The notes: generated from the sequence alone by a model not told the origin. 64,000 bases of DNA from Anaerolineae bacterium (GCA_022821805.1 JAJECX010000036.1:1-64000), one strand, 5' to 3'. Positions 27,401-38,322 are shown, counted from the first letter of the stretch. Numbers and translations: made by a program.

Positions 27401-28298
27401 TGGCGCTTCCGGACGAACTCTGTCCATCCGCCGTCGTGACGTTAAGCGAGAAATCATAACGCGCGCCATCGGCCGGCACTTCGGCGTTGATCGTAACGAT
27501 GTACTGGCTGCGGAACAAAAAGGCGAGGCTGCTGTAAATGTCGCCAAGTTCTTCCGGCAGTGGCGCATTATAGAATTCGGCATTGGATTCCGAGGCGATC
27601 GCCTCCAGAAAGCGTTGGTCGATGTCCCAGCCCAAGCCGATTGAATACACCGGAACCCCGTGAATGGTCGCGGCGCGGATGCTCTCCTCGCGCGTATGCG
27701 CGCTGACACTGCCGTATTCGCCGCCGTCGCTGAGGATGACCACCGCTTTGCGATCGAGCGGCGCTTCATTCGCAAGCTCAATCGCGCGGAAGGTGGCGTC
27801 GTAGAGCGCCGTCTGTCCGCCGTAAGCCAGGTTTTCGAATTGAGCGAAAATGACCTCGCGGTCCGTCGTGTAATTGACCACCAGGCGCACACGGTCATCA
27901 AAAGTTACCAAGGCGACCGGGTCATCGGGTCCCAAGGCCTTCAGGTAATCCCTCGCAGCCGCCAGCGCTTTCGAAAGAGGCTGGTCCGCCATGCTGCTGC
28001 TGGTGTCAATCACCAGTACGCTGGCGAATGCCAGGTCGTCATCGGTGATGTTTTCCACCCTTGTGACATTCGCCAAGCCCGCCAAATCCCCGCCAATCGA
28101 GAAATTTTCCACTTCCAAGCCCGATACCAGCCGCTCGCTGGAATCCAGGATGCTGGTGTGGATGGCGATCTGTGAGAGGTCGGTGGAATCAATGCCGATG
28201 ATATCGAGGCTTATGCCCGCTTCATCCTGCATGAAGGCGACGCTTAGAGGCAATAGCAACAGTAGGGCGATGAGAGATCGCAGCGCGCGTCGCTTCAA
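24405..28298 (-). CDS. Giant von Willebrand A surface protein with Thr/Pro/Asp repeat stalk
   Basis: A 1297-residue secreted, C-terminally anchored protein. It has a signal peptide (about 1-22), a VWA domain (about 90-270) with an intact MIDAS (D98-T-S-S-S102, later an SDGG loop), several Ig/Big-like modules (about 275-650) containing [18 protein letters not shown] repeats, a very long PTDTP repeat stalk (about 660-1180) and a single membrane segment followed by RRRR at the end. It probably displays a ligand-binding VWA head far from the cell surface. The repeats consist of two different units (see repeat entries). The Thr-rich stalk is a likely O-glycosylation target (inference). Confidence 0.85.
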   Translation of the reverse strand: MKRRALRSLIALLLLLPLSVAFMQDEAGISLDIIGIDSTDLSQIAIHTSILDSSERLVSGLEVENFSIGGDLAGLANVTRVENITDDDLAFASVLVIDTSSSMADQPLSKALAAARDYLKALGPDDPVALVTFDDRVRLVVNYTTDREVIFAQFENLAYGGQTALYDATFRAIELANEAPLDRKAVVILSDGGEYGSVSAHTREESIRAATIHGVPVYSIGLGWDIDQRFLEAIASESNAEFYNAPLPEELGDIYSSLAFLFRSQYIVTINAEVPADGARYDFSLNVTTADGQSSSGSATLRAPIPIPLVYLPDDVFDEALIEDTQITVEIRADQDIESIEVALDGEVVSREETFTIEPVKEEPGEHQLDITVADVEGDVGRLSREFEIAALPPTVSDDFETAPQEDVGEAEVISVDAGGQTEITQVDFIVDGEVIHTDSEAPYEFDLDPFELLPEEHTLSIRATNAGGQTTTVEKIFEVEKLPPRLEAEGLTPETVVSDTLTGSITVESQSPIVSLSVEPDLGALVEGDRLEFTLNAADLPPGTNSIAVRAVDEAGAETVQTFEFEVAALAPTVSLSGVAIDAVISGPQDVNVAVGGQTEITRVEVSYDGGPAEVVEDEVFTIPAEQLGDGEHEALISVTNEGGQTSTVSLPFTIQLPPTPTFTPLPTDTATATATATETPTATDTAAPTATNTDRPVFTDTPSAEEATATGEAIATLTATGRPTATDTEAPTDTPFPTDTSTPLPTDTPLPTETQTPLPTDTPLPTDTSTPLPTVTSVPTDTSTPLPTVTPVPTDTSTPLPTVTPVPTDTSTPLPTETSIPTDTNTPLPTDTPIPTDTNTPLPTDTPIPTDTDTPLPTDTPIPTDTNTPLPTDTPIPTDTNTPLPTETPLPTDTNTPLPTETPIPTDTNTPLPTETPLPTDTNTPLPTDTPIPTDTPTDTPIPTDTPIPTDTPTETPVPTDTPTDTPVPTDTPTDTPVPTDTPTDTPVPTDTPTDTPVPTDTPTDTPIPTDTPTDTPVPTDTPTDTPIPTDTPTDTPVPTDTPTDTPVPTDTPTDTPIPTDTPTDTPIPTDTPTDTPVPTDTPTDTPIPTDTPTDTPVPTDTPTDTPVPTDTPTDTPVPTDTPTDTPVPTDTPTDTPAPTDTPVPTDTPTDTPTATATDTDEPTATATDTPTNTPTPDRTATVEVESALTATVQSALDAEASAEAETETATAEATATDTATEEPTALPATATDAPTATTVVEPTAQPSLTPVTITEIDAPSADEPETRDTALAIAAVVGGLVLLFILFLISRRRR
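24840..25500. repeat. 30-bp tandem repeat array in the VWA gene
   Basis: About 22 imperfect copies of a 30-bp unit encode PTDTPTDTP + V/I on the minus strand. The copies differ mostly at synonymous sites and at one Val/Ile codon. Its 30-bp period can mislead CRISPR finders, but there are no unique spacers. Confidence 0.85.
25505..26090. repeat. 42-bp tandem repeat array in the VWA gene
   Basis: About 13-14 copies of a 42-bp unit encode TNTPLPT(D/E)TP(I/L)PTD (minus strand), with the final copies changing to [14 protein letters not shown]. It abuts the 30-bp array. The change in unit implies two independent expansions. Confidence 0.8.
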
Positions 28299-28483
28299 TT
28301 CAGCTTCTCCAGCGGCAAAGGCGGTGGCAAATCAAGCGCTGAATGTAGCCCATTCTCGCCGCTTTGTCACCAAATTCTAAAATTCGTCGAGATTATAGAG
28401 AATGAACCGCAAAAATTATAGTTGAAAGATGCTAGCCGCTGCCGACGATCAGCGTTGAAAGTGACCGGCGCTATTGAGCGCTG

Positions 28484-29188
28484 CTAGATGCCGCCGAAGC
28501 GTTCCTGTACGCGCGCCAACCAGTGGAGAATCGGCGCCAGCTTGGAGAAATGAGCGTAGCAGACGTCCATTAGTTGTGGCGTGGCGATTACTTCCGGCGG
28601 AATATCGTGCGTGCCAACGTGCAGATTATTGTAGCGCAGCCACTCGACGCGCGGATGGTTCTTGTCGAAACCGCGCGGCGCCGTCTTATAGTGCGATCCG
28701 CTCAGATTGTAGCCGGCTGCTTGCGCCGATTTCGCAATCGTAATCAATTCCTCGCACAGCTCGTCATCCAGCACTGCCTTTCGAAATGCCGCCAGCATCG
28801 GCTTGGAGAAGTGAAACATGCCGACCATCAAGCCGGCGTCATCGGGCGTGATCTGCATGCCGAAGGCTGGATGCTGCATCTTCTTGCCGCTGCCGCGCCA
28901 CCACATCATGGCGACATTAACTTTGTAGGGCGATTTGTCTTTGCTGAAGCGGGTGTCGCGCGCCGCCCGCATCAGCGAGCCGCTGCCGTTCGCGCGCGTA
29001 TCGACCACGATCTCGCTGTCGAGCGCCTTCAGCCGCTCGCCCATCGCCGCCACCCAATGCAGCGCCGGCGCCTTGACGAATTCTTCATAGCGCGGCTTAT
29101 TGGCGGCGAACCATTCGCGCGTATTGTTTGCGCGCAGTTCTTGCAGAAATTGCTGCGTTTCGGCGGGGAAACCGGGGAAGTCGCTCAT
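28484..29188 (-). CDS. DUF2461 (TIGR02453) family protein
   Basis: A 234-residue protein. It has the characteristic opening FPAETQQFLQEL, then NTREWFAANKPRYEEFVK, the RDTRFSKDKSPYK core, and GMQITPDDAGLMVGM. The function of the family is unknown. The ATG giving MSDFPGF was chosen because the homology begins there; another ATG four codons upstream is equally possible and neither has a clear ribosome binding site. It is divergent from the cyclophilin gene. Confidence 0.85.
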   Translation of the reverse strand: MSDFPGFPAETQQFLQELRANNTREWFAANKPRYEEFVKAPALHWVAAMGERLKALDSEIVVDTRANGSGSLMRAARDTRFSKDKSPYKVNVAMMWWRGSGKKMQHPAFGMQITPDDAGLMVGMFHFSKPMLAAFRKAVLDDELCEELITIAKSAQAAGYNLSGSHYKTAPRGFDKNHPRVEWLRYNNLHVGTHDIPPEVIATPQLMDVCYAHFSKLAPILHWLARVQERFGGI

Positions 29189-29371
29189 ATAGTTGCCCAT
29201 CACGCAAGTTGTTTCGATTCGCGATTTTATCAGACGTGTTCCGGCTGTCAACTGAGCGGCAAAGCGCCGACTGTCCACCGATAGTGGATCTTGCCTATGC
29301 AGGCGCGCTGGACTCGTGCACAATTCGGCGACCGGGCAGCGTCTTATCGCCAAATGTCGAAGGAAGAAATC

Positions 29372-30601
29372 ATGATTGTAAAACGTCTTGTATTTGCGCT
29401 CTGCATCTGCGTCGGGGCAGTCATTTCAACGTCAGCCGAGGTTCCGCGAACATCGCAAGAACACTGCGACGCCGCCGAGCCTGCGCCGCTGACGATGATG
29501 CAATTCGAGAAGGCGGAACAAGCGCTGGAACCTGGTCTGGATTACCGCGCCATCCTCTGCACATCGGCCGGCGCCATCTATGTTGATCTCTACGAAAACT
29601 TGACGCCGATCACGGTCAACAACTTCGTTTTCCTAGCGCAGCAAGGCTATTACGACAGCACCACTTTCCATCGCGTGATTCCGGATTTCATGGCGCAAGG
29701 GGGCGACCCAACCGGCACGGGGCGCGGCGGTCCTGGCTATCAGTTCAAAGACGAACCAGTCGGCTTCCTGACATTTGATCGACCCGGCTTGCTGGCGATG
29801 GCGAATGCGGGACCTGCCACCAATGGCAGCCAATTCTTCATCACCACCGCCCCGACGCCGCATCTGAATTACAAACACACGATCTTCGGCGATGTGCTGG
29901 ATGGGCAAGATGTCGTCGAGTCCATTCGCGAGCGCGATCCGAGCGCCGCCTCCGAAGCGGGCGAGACGCTGGAAACCGTACTGATCATCACCGATGCCTC
30001 GATGGCGGAAAACCGGTATATGAAGGCGCCAGAGCGGGCGACGCAAATGCAAGTGACCGCCGCCTTTGAATCTTTTGCCGCGGGATTGCCGCCCGCGCTG
30101 CCGCTTGACGACCAGTTCTCCGGCTATTTCTCGACTGAGGCGCTGGCGGCTTCGGCTGTGGCGGAAGACTTGCAGGACGGCTTCGCGAGTTTTGCCGCGG
30201 AGTATGGGCACCAATATCGCCAGCGATTGCACGTTGCCAACGACGCCTGCGATCCGTCGATTTTCTTTTCGACGCTGGACTTCTGGGTCGATGTTTACCG
30301 CGACGCAGAGTCCGCTGTCGAAGCGGCGCAAAGCGAATTCATGCAGCTTTGGCTGGACAGCTATGACTACGAGCGCGATGATGCCAGCCCGGATGTTTAT
30401 CTTCTCGATGCGACAACCTGCGACGGCGAAGCGGGCGCCTACCTCCTGTCATTGATTGCGCGGGGGCGATTCCTGCTGACCATCAATGTCCTGGTCGCCG
30501 AATCAATTCTGGAGCGCGCGCCGGCAGATGCGGTCTTAAGTAACTTGTCTTTGCAAATCGACGCGGCGCTGGCCGACATATTCGTGGGCGAAATCCGCTA
30601 G
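29372..30601 (+). CDS. Secreted cyclophilin-type peptidyl-prolyl isomerase with long C-terminal extension
   Basis: A 409-residue protein: signal peptide (about 1-23), cyclophilin domain (about 55-210) with [23 protein letters not shown] and HTIFGDV motifs, including the catalytic Arg in FHR. A C-terminal half of about 200 residues with no recognisable family contains Cys pairs (NDACDPS, TTCDGEA). The start at 29372 has AAGGAAG upstream and gives a clean signal peptide; the longer ORF does not. It likely folds extracytoplasmic proteins. Confidence 0.82.
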   Translation: MIVKRLVFALCICVGAVISTSAEVPRTSQEHCDAAEPAPLTMMQFEKAEQALEPGLDYRAILCTSAGAIYVDLYENLTPITVNNFVFLAQQGYYDSTTFHRVIPDFMAQGGDPTGTGRGGPGYQFKDEPVGFLTFDRPGLLAMANAGPATNGSQFFITTAPTPHLNYKHTIFGDVLDGQDVVESIRERDPSAASEAGETLETVLIITDASMAENRYMKAPERATQMQVTAAFESFAAGLPPALPLDDQFSGYFSTEALAASAVAEDLQDGFASFAAEYGHQYRQRLHVANDACDPSIFFSTLDFWVDVYRDAESAVEAAQSEFMQLWLDSYDYERDDASPDVYLLDATTCDGEAGAYLLSLIARGRFLLTINVLVAESILERAPADAVLSNLSLQIDAALADIFVGEIR

Positions 30602-30615
30602 CGACAACTGGTCAG

Positions 30616-31566
30616 CTAGCGGCTCCGCGTCCGCCGTCGCAACTGCCGGAGCGCCTCATCCCGCTCCGGCAAGTGACAGATCTCCACCGCCTCAATGAAG
30701 AGCGGCAAGTCGTCTTTCCGCGCAGTTTTTGCCAGGCGCAGCAAGCGCTCGCCTAAATCGTCATCGCGCGCCGCCGCCATCATCACCAAGCCATAGCGCC
30801 GCAAGTCCGCGTCTCGCGTCGACAAGATGACACTCTCCAGCCGTTTGTAGAGCGCCTCCGCGCGTCCTTCGATGATCCAATTGATGATGCCCATCGACGC
30901 CGTCGGCTGGTCAATCGCTTGGTACAGCCCAATCAAGTCTTCGTACAGATGCGGGGGAAAGTCATCGCCAAGCGATTCCAGCGCCACCCCGCTTAACTCG
31001 CCGCGCGCCGTTTGCGCCATCTCAACGCCGCCGCGCAGCAGGAACTGATAGATCGGCAGCCGCTGATTAGAGGCGACCAGCACCTTAATCGCGGTCATCG
31101 CCGGCTCGCAGTTGAATACGGACGTGTGTGGCTCGCCCAGGAAGCGCGCCGCGTACAAGCAGGCGAGCGGCGGATCAATCGGCGCCAAACCCGCCAGCGC
31201 GACCGACCGCAGATTCTGCGCCACGTCAGTGACCGGTTGAAAGTGGTAGGTCTCGACGCCGAGCTTGTAGATGTCGGCGTCTTCAGGATGCTCAATATGG
31301 ACGAGCAGCCGCGTCAAGCTCTCGCGCAGCAGGCCCGCTTTGTCGCGCTTGTTCTCTTTGAAGAAGCGCAGGCATTTTTCCCGCAGAACAGGCCGATGGC
31401 TCTCATGCAGCGTATCGCGAACGCGCTGGACGCGCAGCGCCTGCAGGCACTCATCCAGATAGAGTCGGCTGTTCGTCTGCTTGAGCAGCTGCAAGGCGAG
31501 GTCGCGGCGAGCTTCAGCCGCCGTCGCCCGCTTCAGCGCTTCATATATCTCGGCTTGAGTAGGCAT
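30616..31566 (-). CDS. Alpha-solenoid (HEAT-like) protein, unknown
   Basis: A 316-residue, almost entirely helical protein of repeated helix pairs (for example ALAGLAPIDPPLACLYAARFL, RRYGLVMMAAARDDDLGERLL). No signal peptide and no catalytic motif are seen. Likely a scaffold or binding protein. It is convergent with the cyclophilin gene with a 14-base gap. Confidence 0.6.
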   Translation of the reverse strand: MPTQAEIYEALKRATAAEARRDLALQLLKQTNSRLYLDECLQALRVQRVRDTLHESHRPVLREKCLRFFKENKRDKAGLLRESLTRLLVHIEHPEDADIYKLGVETYHFQPVTDVAQNLRSVALAGLAPIDPPLACLYAARFLGEPHTSVFNCEPAMTAIKVLVASNQRLPIYQFLLRGGVEMAQTARGELSGVALESLGDDFPPHLYEDLIGLYQAIDQPTASMGIINWIIEGRAEALYKRLESVILSTRDADLRRYGLVMMAAARDDDLGERLLRLAKTARKDDLPLFIEAVEICHLPERDEALRQLRRRTRSR

Positions 31567-31607
31567 TGACCGATTACATCAGCGGTTCAGCTAAAATGAC
31601 GCAGGAC

Positions 31608-31632
31608 GCAGGGGCAACCTGCCAGGTCGCCC
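31608..31632. repeat. Short palindromic repeat
   Basis: GCAGGGGCAACCTGCCAGG followed by TCGCCC lies between the HEAT-like gene and the dehydrogenase stop. It is a family member with a shortened arm. Confidence 0.6.
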
Positions 31633-31659
31633 GTCTTCGTTATCTTTGTCGAGCGAATT

Positions 31660-32694
31660 CTAACGTGGCGATGTAAGTCCCAATTCCTGAGCGCAGGTCG
31701 TGATCTCGCGCCAGGTCGCATCCGGCAAATGGATGCCATTCGCTCGTTCCCGCCGTGTTCGCGCCTCGATTTCACCGGGATAAAGCACCTCGCCGTCCAG
31801 CGGGTCGGTCTTCACAAAGTCGATGATCGTATCGACTTGCCGCCGAAAAACTTCCAGCGGACCAAAGCGCGAGATATCGATCATCAGAATCACGGTGCCC
31901 CAGCGGTCTTCCGAGGGCGGCTCATTATCCGAGCGCAGCGATGCCATCATCGTGAAGAGCCCGACCATCATCGCCAGCGCATACCCTTTATGCCCCACGT
32001 ATGGCAAGCCCATCGGCCGCAGGGCGCCGCCTTTCGCCAACTGCGTCGGATCGGAGGTCGGCTGCCAGTCGGCGTCGACGATCCACTCGCCCGGCAGTTG
32101 CTCGCCTTTATCCACCGCCACCATCACCTTGCCCGCCGCCGATATCGATGTGGCGAAATCGAGAAAAACGACGCCGTAGGTTTCGCTCGGGAAGCCCATC
32201 GCAATCGGATTGGCGCCGATTTTGCGCCCGGTGCCATTCAGGGGCACGACGATCGAGCGCGGTCCGCCGAGGCAGCCGTCCCAAATCATTGATGCCATGC
32301 CGGCTTCGGCGCCCATCTCGGCGTAGGTACCGAGGCGACCGGTATGCCCTTCGTGATACATCGACACCAAGCCCACGCCTTGATCGCTCGCCTTGGCAAT
32401 CGCCAGTTCGGTCGCCTGCTTGGCGATCACCTGGCCGAAGGTCCAGTTGCCGCAGATCTGCGCCATGGACGCGGTCTCCTGGACGATCTCGGGTTCGGCG
32501 CTCGGATGCAGCTCGCCTTTTTCGATTGAGCGGACGTAATAGGGTGTGCGGATCACGCCGTGCGAGTCGTGCCCGGCCAGGTTGGCATCGACCAGATGCG
32601 CCGCGACGACTTCGGCGTAGTCCTGCTTGGCGCCTGCTGCTTTGAGGATCTGCGCGGTGAATGCATTCAGTTTGCTCGGATTTATGTTTGGCAT
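31660..32694 (-). CDS. LDH2/malate dehydrogenase-type NAD(P)-dependent oxidoreductase
   Basis: A 344-residue protein. The family signature DSHGVIRTPYYVRSIEKGEL (about 43-62) includes the catalytic-region His. Also seen are GANPIAMGFPS and the GHKGYALAMMVGLF block (about 233-246). Members reduce 2-oxo acids such as malate, lactate, ureidoglycolate or 2,3-diketogulonate; substrate cannot be assigned. It appears monocistronic. Confidence 0.85.
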   Translation of the reverse strand: MPNINPSKLNAFTAQILKAAGAKQDYAEVVAAHLVDANLAGHDSHGVIRTPYYVRSIEKGELHPSAEPEIVQETASMAQICGNWTFGQVIAKQATELAIAKASDQGVGLVSMYHEGHTGRLGTYAEMGAEAGMASMIWDGCLGGPRSIVVPLNGTGRKIGANPIAMGFPSETYGVVFLDFATSISAAGKVMVAVDKGEQLPGEWIVDADWQPTSDPTQLAKGGALRPMGLPYVGHKGYALAMMVGLFTMMASLRSDNEPPSEDRWGTVILMIDISRFGPLEVFRRQVDTIIDFVKTDPLDGEVLYPGEIEARTRRERANGIHLPDATWREITTCAQELGLTSPR

Positions 32695-32801
32695 TCGTTT
32701 TCCTTCCCATTTGCTTGAGTTATTTGGTCAATAGCTGAAGATACGTTTGGCGCTTCCGCTTGATACTAAAATGCGAACCGAAGGCTTACAAAACACAGCG
32801 A

Positions 32802-34649
32802 CTATTCAATATATCGCGTCCCTCCTTCCAGTCCATAAAAGAGCTGCTCCCTCGGCTCGATGGGAGCGACCAGATATGTTGGAGGTCTTTGATCTATTTT
32901 GCCGCCAACAATGCGTTTCAAGTTCATGGTTAATACTGCAGGATCCCCCTCGTCGCGCAGTCTGATGATCTCCTGATGCTGAGCCTCCCAAATTTCCACG
33001 TACTCATTCATGTACGGAATCCGTTTGCCCTGCCCAATCACCATACCAACGGCGATAACTAAGGCAACAATAAGGCAAGTAAGCCTAAGCCACTTCAGCC
33101 AGACGGCTCTGGCGCCCGTCAACCGAAATCCGTGGCGAATCAAAGCGCCGAGCGTGACGCCGTTTATCAGCCCCGCAAGCATAATCGCGTACGGAATCGG
33201 CGCGAGTGAGCGTCTAACGATATAGCGAACCATGAATGTCTCAACGGAAACCAATACCGCCAGGGCCACTATTGCGCTGGCGGTAATGAATGCGCTAAGC
33301 AGCAGAAGTCGACGCACGTGCGTCTCGTCTGCTATCACTGCCAATTGGGTACCAAGCATTATGAGCAGGGTCAACGCCGAGAAAAACAGATAAGATGATG
33401 CCCGAAAGTCTATGTTTCGATATTGAGTCATCGCGAAGAAAAGGCAAACAACCAGTAGCACTACGGTGCAATATTTCATCAATCCGTCGCCGCTAAATTG
33501 CATTTCAGTGAACATTCGATCCCGCCAAACGAGCGCTAGCAAGACCATAATCGCGAATAGATTGATACTGACCGCCGTCAGATACGCGTAACTGAACCGA
33601 CCAAATACCTGGGGATCGTTACTTTGCTGAGACCATAGAATCGGAACGAAGAGGAGTTGCATAATCAATGCGAAGGCATGGGGAGCTTTAGTGGCGCGCA
33701 ATCTACGCGATGCTGATTCAACCGAGAAGTGATTGCCCGCACTTAATGTCAAGAATAGCGCGGCGAACGCGACCAGCATAAATCCGGCGAAACTTTTCTG
33801 CTGTCCCGCGTAGAGCAATGTCTCGTCCAATGCGCGGCCGATGAGAATGAAAATGTCCCGAAGCGGCAGCGAAAAGATACTGGTGTCAACCGACGCTGAA
33901 CTGCGAGTCACAAAACCGGGCGCGCTTACTTGCAACGCTAGACTGGCGAATGACGCAAGCAATGCTGCCAAAGTGAGCGCGAGATACGATCTGCGATTCG
34001 GACCTGCTGGGAAAAACATAAGGAATATCGCGATGAGAGCCACGGCTGAAAGTTGAAAAACGAGATACATTTCTGAAAAGCCCGCATTTACAAAAGCGTA
34101 GACGGCGCTGGCAATCGCCGCCATTAGCAGCTGAAAATTGCCGCGAAGCCGGCGCACCGCCTCCACCGCCAGCGAAATGCCGAGCAGAAACATCCCCGCG
34201 GGCCACATGTACACCACTGCCGATGTGAACCAATGGAAGGTGTGCGGTGTGTAAATCCCATTGATAGTCGCCGCCATCATGAGCGAGGCCAAGGCGACGA
34301 CCATCGCTCGCCGATACTCCTGTATGCTCAGGTGAGCCAAGACCGTATTGGCGACCCAGCTGAAAGCGACAAAGCCAGTCGCGATAAGTGTGAAGGAAAA
34401 AAATGGCGGCGCCGCAACGCCTAACGGCGCAAGCACGCCATACAGTAGAAAGTTACTGTAACCGCCGTTCCAGAGTCCTCGCCAATAGAGCATCGCCTCC
34501 CAGGCGCCGATTCTCAGCGGCAACGCGAGATTGACGTAGTCGTCCGCATGCAGCCGCGTGCTTAGGCCGAAAAAGGTGAAAAGCAAGAGCGGGACCAGCG
34601 CGAGCGCGACGCCAAATGCCACCGCCACTCGTTTGTCAATTCCGGTCAA
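32802..34649 (-). CDS. DUF6056-like multispanning membrane protein, intact copy
   Basis: A 615-residue protein with about twelve membrane helices. The first periplasmic loop has TRLHADDYVNLALPLR and WNGGYSNFLLYG, similar in layout to membrane glycosyltransferase-like proteins where an acidic DD pair in the first loop is conserved. The TTG start at 34649 was chosen because ACGGGAGAA lies just upstream and it aligns with the paralogue; the longer ORF to 34691 is not supported. Transferred substrate unknown. A frameshifted paralogue lies upstream. Confidence 0.7.
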   Translation of the reverse strand: MTGIDKRVAVAFGVALALVPLLLFTFFGLSTRLHADDYVNLALPLRIGAWEAMLYWRGLWNGGYSNFLLYGVLAPLGVAAPPFFSFTLIATGFVAFSWVANTVLAHLSIQEYRRAMVVALASLMMAATINGIYTPHTFHWFTSAVVYMWPAGMFLLGISLAVEAVRRLRGNFQLLMAAIASAVYAFVNAGFSEMYLVFQLSAVALIAIFLMFFPAGPNRRSYLALTLAALLASFASLALQVSAPGFVTRSSASVDTSIFSLPLRDIFILIGRALDETLLYAGQQKSFAGFMLVAFAALFLTLSAGNHFSVESASRRLRATKAPHAFALIMQLLFVPILWSQQSNDPQVFGRFSYAYLTAVSINLFAIMVLLALVWRDRMFTEMQFSGDGLMKYCTVVLLVVCLFFAMTQYRNIDFRASSYLFFSALTLLIMLGTQLAVIADETHVRRLLLLSAFITASAIVALAVLVSVETFMVRYIVRRSLAPIPYAIMLAGLINGVTLGALIRHGFRLTGARAVWLKWLRLTCLIVALVIAVGMVIGQGKRIPYMNEYVEIWEAQHQEIIRLRDEGDPAVLTMNLKRIVGGKIDQRPPTYLVAPIEPREQLFYGLEGGTRYIE

Positions 34650-34849
34650 GCTAAATTCTCCCGTAAAGCAGGCGCCTTGCTGCGCGAACATCTAGTCGAG
34701 CAAGTCTCGTCAGCCCTTTCGCCGCAAACTTTGACGCTCGCGGCTTTTGTCCGCGCGACGAAGCCGATCAGCGTTTCAATTCGCTCTATCGGTTGGTACA
34801 AATGCAGGATGCTTACAATAACGCCCTTGGCTTCGAGCATGCCAATCCC

Positions 34850-36777
34850 TTAGCCGCGTCCGGTCTTGTTTATTACCAGACAGATCACATTGATACCCGG
34901 CTCTTCTCTCACATTCGCTTCTGGGGATCGGCAGTCTTCAGTTAACTTCCTCATATCTAGTCCGTAGAATAGCATGGATCGCCAGTCTAGGGATGTGCTC
35001 TTATACTTGGGAGGCGCGCTGCCCAGGTGATCTGTAACGAGGCGCGGAAAACTCTTCGTGTATACGGCCGGATCACCCGCGTCACGCAGCCTGATGATCT
35101 CCTGATGCGTTGATTCCCAGATATCGACATCGCCGCTAGTATAGGCAATCCGTGGCGCTTGTCCTATCGCAATGCCGGCTGCAATCGCAGATGCCACAAT
35201 TAGGCTGAACAGCCTTATCAATCGACTCCAGATCGGCTTGGCATCGGTCAAACAGCATCCGCGCTGAATCAAGGCGCCAAGCGCAAGGCCATTCATAACC
35301 CCGGCAATCATAAACGCGAATGTCGTCGAAGCGAGCGTTCGTTTGACGACGTAACCTGCCCCAAACATCTTGACAGCCAACAGCGCGGCTAGGATTACAA
35401 GCGCGCAACCAGTAATGTATACGGTAGCCATTAAAAGCCTGTTGAAGCGTGGCTGGGCGACGGTCACTGTCAACTGGCTTGCAAGCATAATGAGCATAGA
35501 CACAGCTGTGATGAACAGGTAGGACGACGCTTTGTAGTGAATGGCGCGAAGCTGCGTCAATGCGAATAGCGCACAAACCACGAGCAACACTGAACTGCAA
35601 TATACCATCAAGCCACTTCGTCTGTTGAGCGCTCTATCGAGCAAATCGCGTCGCCACAGGATAGACGGCAAGACCGCGATCAACAGCAAATTGATACCGA
35701 CGACTGTCATAAAGCCATAGCTGAATCGGCCCAATAGCTGAATGTTGTCGCTGCTGTGTGACCACGGAACCGGAAAGAAAAGAAGCTGAACAGTCAAAGC
35801 AAAAACATGGGAGCAGCGGCGCCCCGCAATCGCTGCATTATCGAATCAGCCGGGACGCGCCTGCCCGCCGACAAAGTCAGGAACATACCGGCAAACATGA
35901 CCAACATGAATCCGGCGATGGCTTCCTGATGCCCGGCATAGAGCAATGTCAAATTCAGCGTGCGGTCGACTAGTTGAAGCGGCTCGCGTATCGGCGTCAC
36001 AATGTATGTGTCATTGATCGACATCGAACTGCGGATCGCGAAACCAGGCGAACTCAATTGCATAGCCAAGCCTGCGAATGTGCCAAGGCAAGCTGCGAGA
36101 GCGAGGATGAGCAAACTATTTCGATTCGGACTGGCCAGAAACAGCAGGACGTAAATTGTGATCAGCGCCACAGTTGTGAGCTGGAAAATGAGAAACATTT
36201 CGGAATAGCCAGCATTGACGAAGGCATAAAGCGCGGCCGCAATCGCCGCCAATACATGCCCACGCTTGCCCCGCAGCCGGCGCGCCGTCTCCGCTGCCAG
36301 TGCGATGCCGAGCAGCAACATCGCAACCGGCCAAGTGTACACCACCGCCGCCGTAAGCCAATAAAATGCTTGCGCTATATGGAACCCGTTAATCGTTGCT
36401 GTGACCGCGAGCGCGGCCAATGCGACTACGATCGGTCCGCGCCCTTTGCCAATTCTGAGACAAGCCAAAGCCGTGTTAATCAGCCAGCCGTATGCGACAA
36501 ATGCGGACGTGATGGTGATCAGCGAAAATAGCGCCGGCGCCGCGGTGCCCAGAGGCGTCAGCAGGCCATAAAGAAGGAAATTGCTGTAACCGCCGTTCCA
36601 GGTTTCGCGCCAGGCTAGCATCGACTCCCAAGTACCTATGCTCTGCACCAATCCGAGATATGCGTAGTCGTCGGCCAGGAGCCGTGTGCTTAGCCCGAAA
36701 TACGTAAACAGCAATAACGGAATCAGCGCCAGCGCGACCCCTATCGTGACCGCCGCTCGTTTGCCAGTTTCAGTCAC
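34850..36777 (-). pseudogene. DUF6056-like membrane protein, frameshifted paralogue
   Basis: Two abutting ORFs (35794-36777, the N-terminal 327 residues; 34850-35797, the C-terminal 315 residues) together align end to end with the intact neighbour. The break occurs at GGG 35809-35811: restoring one G gives APHVFALTVQLLFFPVP, matching APHAFALIMQLLFVPIL in the paralogue. One lost base in a G-run explains it, so this is either a recent pseudogene or a sequencing error. The rest has no other disruption. Confidence 0.75.
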
Positions 36778-36876
36778 TCCGACTCCTCCGATATGATCGC
36801 CTGCGCGCTGTGCTCAAGCGATCGAATTAACAATTTTGCCTGGCCCCGCGTCGCGATCCAACCTCGCGCTTCTGTT

Positions 36877-38229
36877 CTAATCGACGGGAATACTGTATTC
36901 GCTGCGCTCCCACATTCGCGCTACCCGTCCAGCGGCGTCCAGTTCAAAGCGCAGCGTCTCGTTTGATTGTCCCTCTTCGCAAAGCGCGAAAACGCCCTCT
37001 ACCTCGGTTGGCTCCAGCGTCGTCGCCGGCGCGTCGATGAAGTCAAGGCTGATCAGCTGCAATTTGCCACCGCGAACAATCACTTTCGTGCGCGCCCAAT
37101 CGCTTTCGTATTCGCCCAGATATTTCTCCCATTCCGCCTTGGCCTCCGGCGCCTCTTCCGCCGTCGCTTTGATGATCTCGGGCAGGATGAGCTGATACGC
37201 TTGATTCACATAAGCTTGCGGATCGCTTCCCAGCGAGTTGGTCAGGACGATCACGCCGGTCTTATGCTCGCGGCAGACGCTGAACGCGGTCAGGTAACCG
37301 GGGTAGCCGCCGCCATGCCCGCTGATGACCCAGTCCTTGACCCGGTAAAGCCCCATGCCCAAGCCATAGCCGCCATCCCAGCCTGCGTCCAGCCAGTGAA
37401 TTCGGTGCATGTCAAGCAGCGAATATGGAGAGAGCGCCTTGTCGCCCGTCAAGCCAAGATGGAAGCCGGCATACTTCACCAGGTCGTTGACCGATGAGGC
37501 GAAATTCGCCGACGCCTCGAAGCCATTCATCAGCCAGAAGGGCAGGGCATCGCGCTTATAGCCGTCTTTCTCGCGCGTGTAACCGGTCGCCAAGCGCGGA
37601 TCATCGACGCTGGGAACGGGCCGCGTCTCGCCCATGCCCAGCGGATCCAGCACCTGCTCCCGCAAGTAGGTCGCCCAGGGCTGCCCCGCAACCGCTTCAA
37701 TAATGCCGCCAAGCAGCGAGTAGCCGAGATTGCTGTAGGCGAATTTCTCGTAAGGCGGGCGGGTTGCTGCCCGCGCTTTCGTATCCTTGATGAATTCGTC
37801 CCAAGCCGGCGCCTCGCATTCCGTCCACATGGGGTTCGCTGAATCACGTGGCAAGCCGGAAGTATGCGTCAGCAAATTGCGAATGGTGATCGCCGGCGCG
37901 TCCTGGTAGCGCAAGTCGAACCAATCCAGATGCTGGGAGACCGCGTCATCCAGGCTCAGCAGCCCGGCATCGCGCAGCTGCAGGATGCCAGTTGCGGTGA
38001 AGGTCTTGGTGATGCTGGCAATGCGGAAGCGCGTGTCCAGCGTAACCGGCGCGCCCGTCTCGAGATCGGCGCAGCCGTAGCCGGCGCCCCAGAGCAATTC
38101 GCCCCGGTAAACGACGCCGATCGCCAGACCCGGTTGATGCCACTGCTTCACGCGGTGCGCGACCCAGCTGTCAAGGATGTCCACCGCGGTCGCCAGGTCG
38201 GCGTTTTCTTTCAGAAGGGAAACTGTCAT
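36877..38229 (-). CDS. Serine hydrolase, beta-lactamase class C / AmpC-like family
   Basis: A 450-residue protein. Catalytic motif S72-I-T-K75 (SxxK), Y165-S-N (YxN) and the late SGHGGGYPG (KTG-like box replaced by HGG). A C-terminal lipocalin-like extension (about 350-450) is present. The family includes esterases and DD-peptidases; true beta-lactamase activity is not implied. No signal peptide is seen. The ATG at 38229 is preferred to the TTG three codons upstream. Confidence 0.82.
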   Translation of the reverse strand: MTVSLLKENADLATAVDILDSWVAHRVKQWHQPGLAIGVVYRGELLWGAGYGCADLETGAPVTLDTRFRIASITKTFTATGILQLRDAGLLSLDDAVSQHLDWFDLRYQDAPAITIRNLLTHTSGLPRDSANPMWTECEAPAWDEFIKDTKARAATRPPYEKFAYSNLGYSLLGGIIEAVAGQPWATYLREQVLDPLGMGETRPVPSVDDPRLATGYTREKDGYKRDALPFWLMNGFEASANFASSVNDLVKYAGFHLGLTGDKALSPYSLLDMHRIHWLDAGWDGGYGLGMGLYRVKDWVISGHGGGYPGYLTAFSVCREHKTGVIVLTNSLGSDPQAYVNQAYQLILPEIIKATAEEAPEAKAEWEKYLGEYESDWARTKVIVRGGKLQLISLDFIDAPATTLEPTEVEGVFALCEEGQSNETLRFELDAAGRVARMWERSEYSIPVD

Positions 38230-38322
38230 CGCTATCAATACTCATATCATGCGGAATCACGCGTCGCAACATCGTAGCGCACTGTCTGCCTATTTTACAG
38301 CGGTTGCGATTTTGAACAGCGA

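Noticed and set aside
34646..34840. 64-residue minus-strand ORF between the two DUF6056-like genes
   Set aside because: It overlaps the start region of the intact DUF6056 gene, and no domain or strong ribosome binding site supports it. The first 37 residues look protein-like, so a degraded remnant cannot be excluded.
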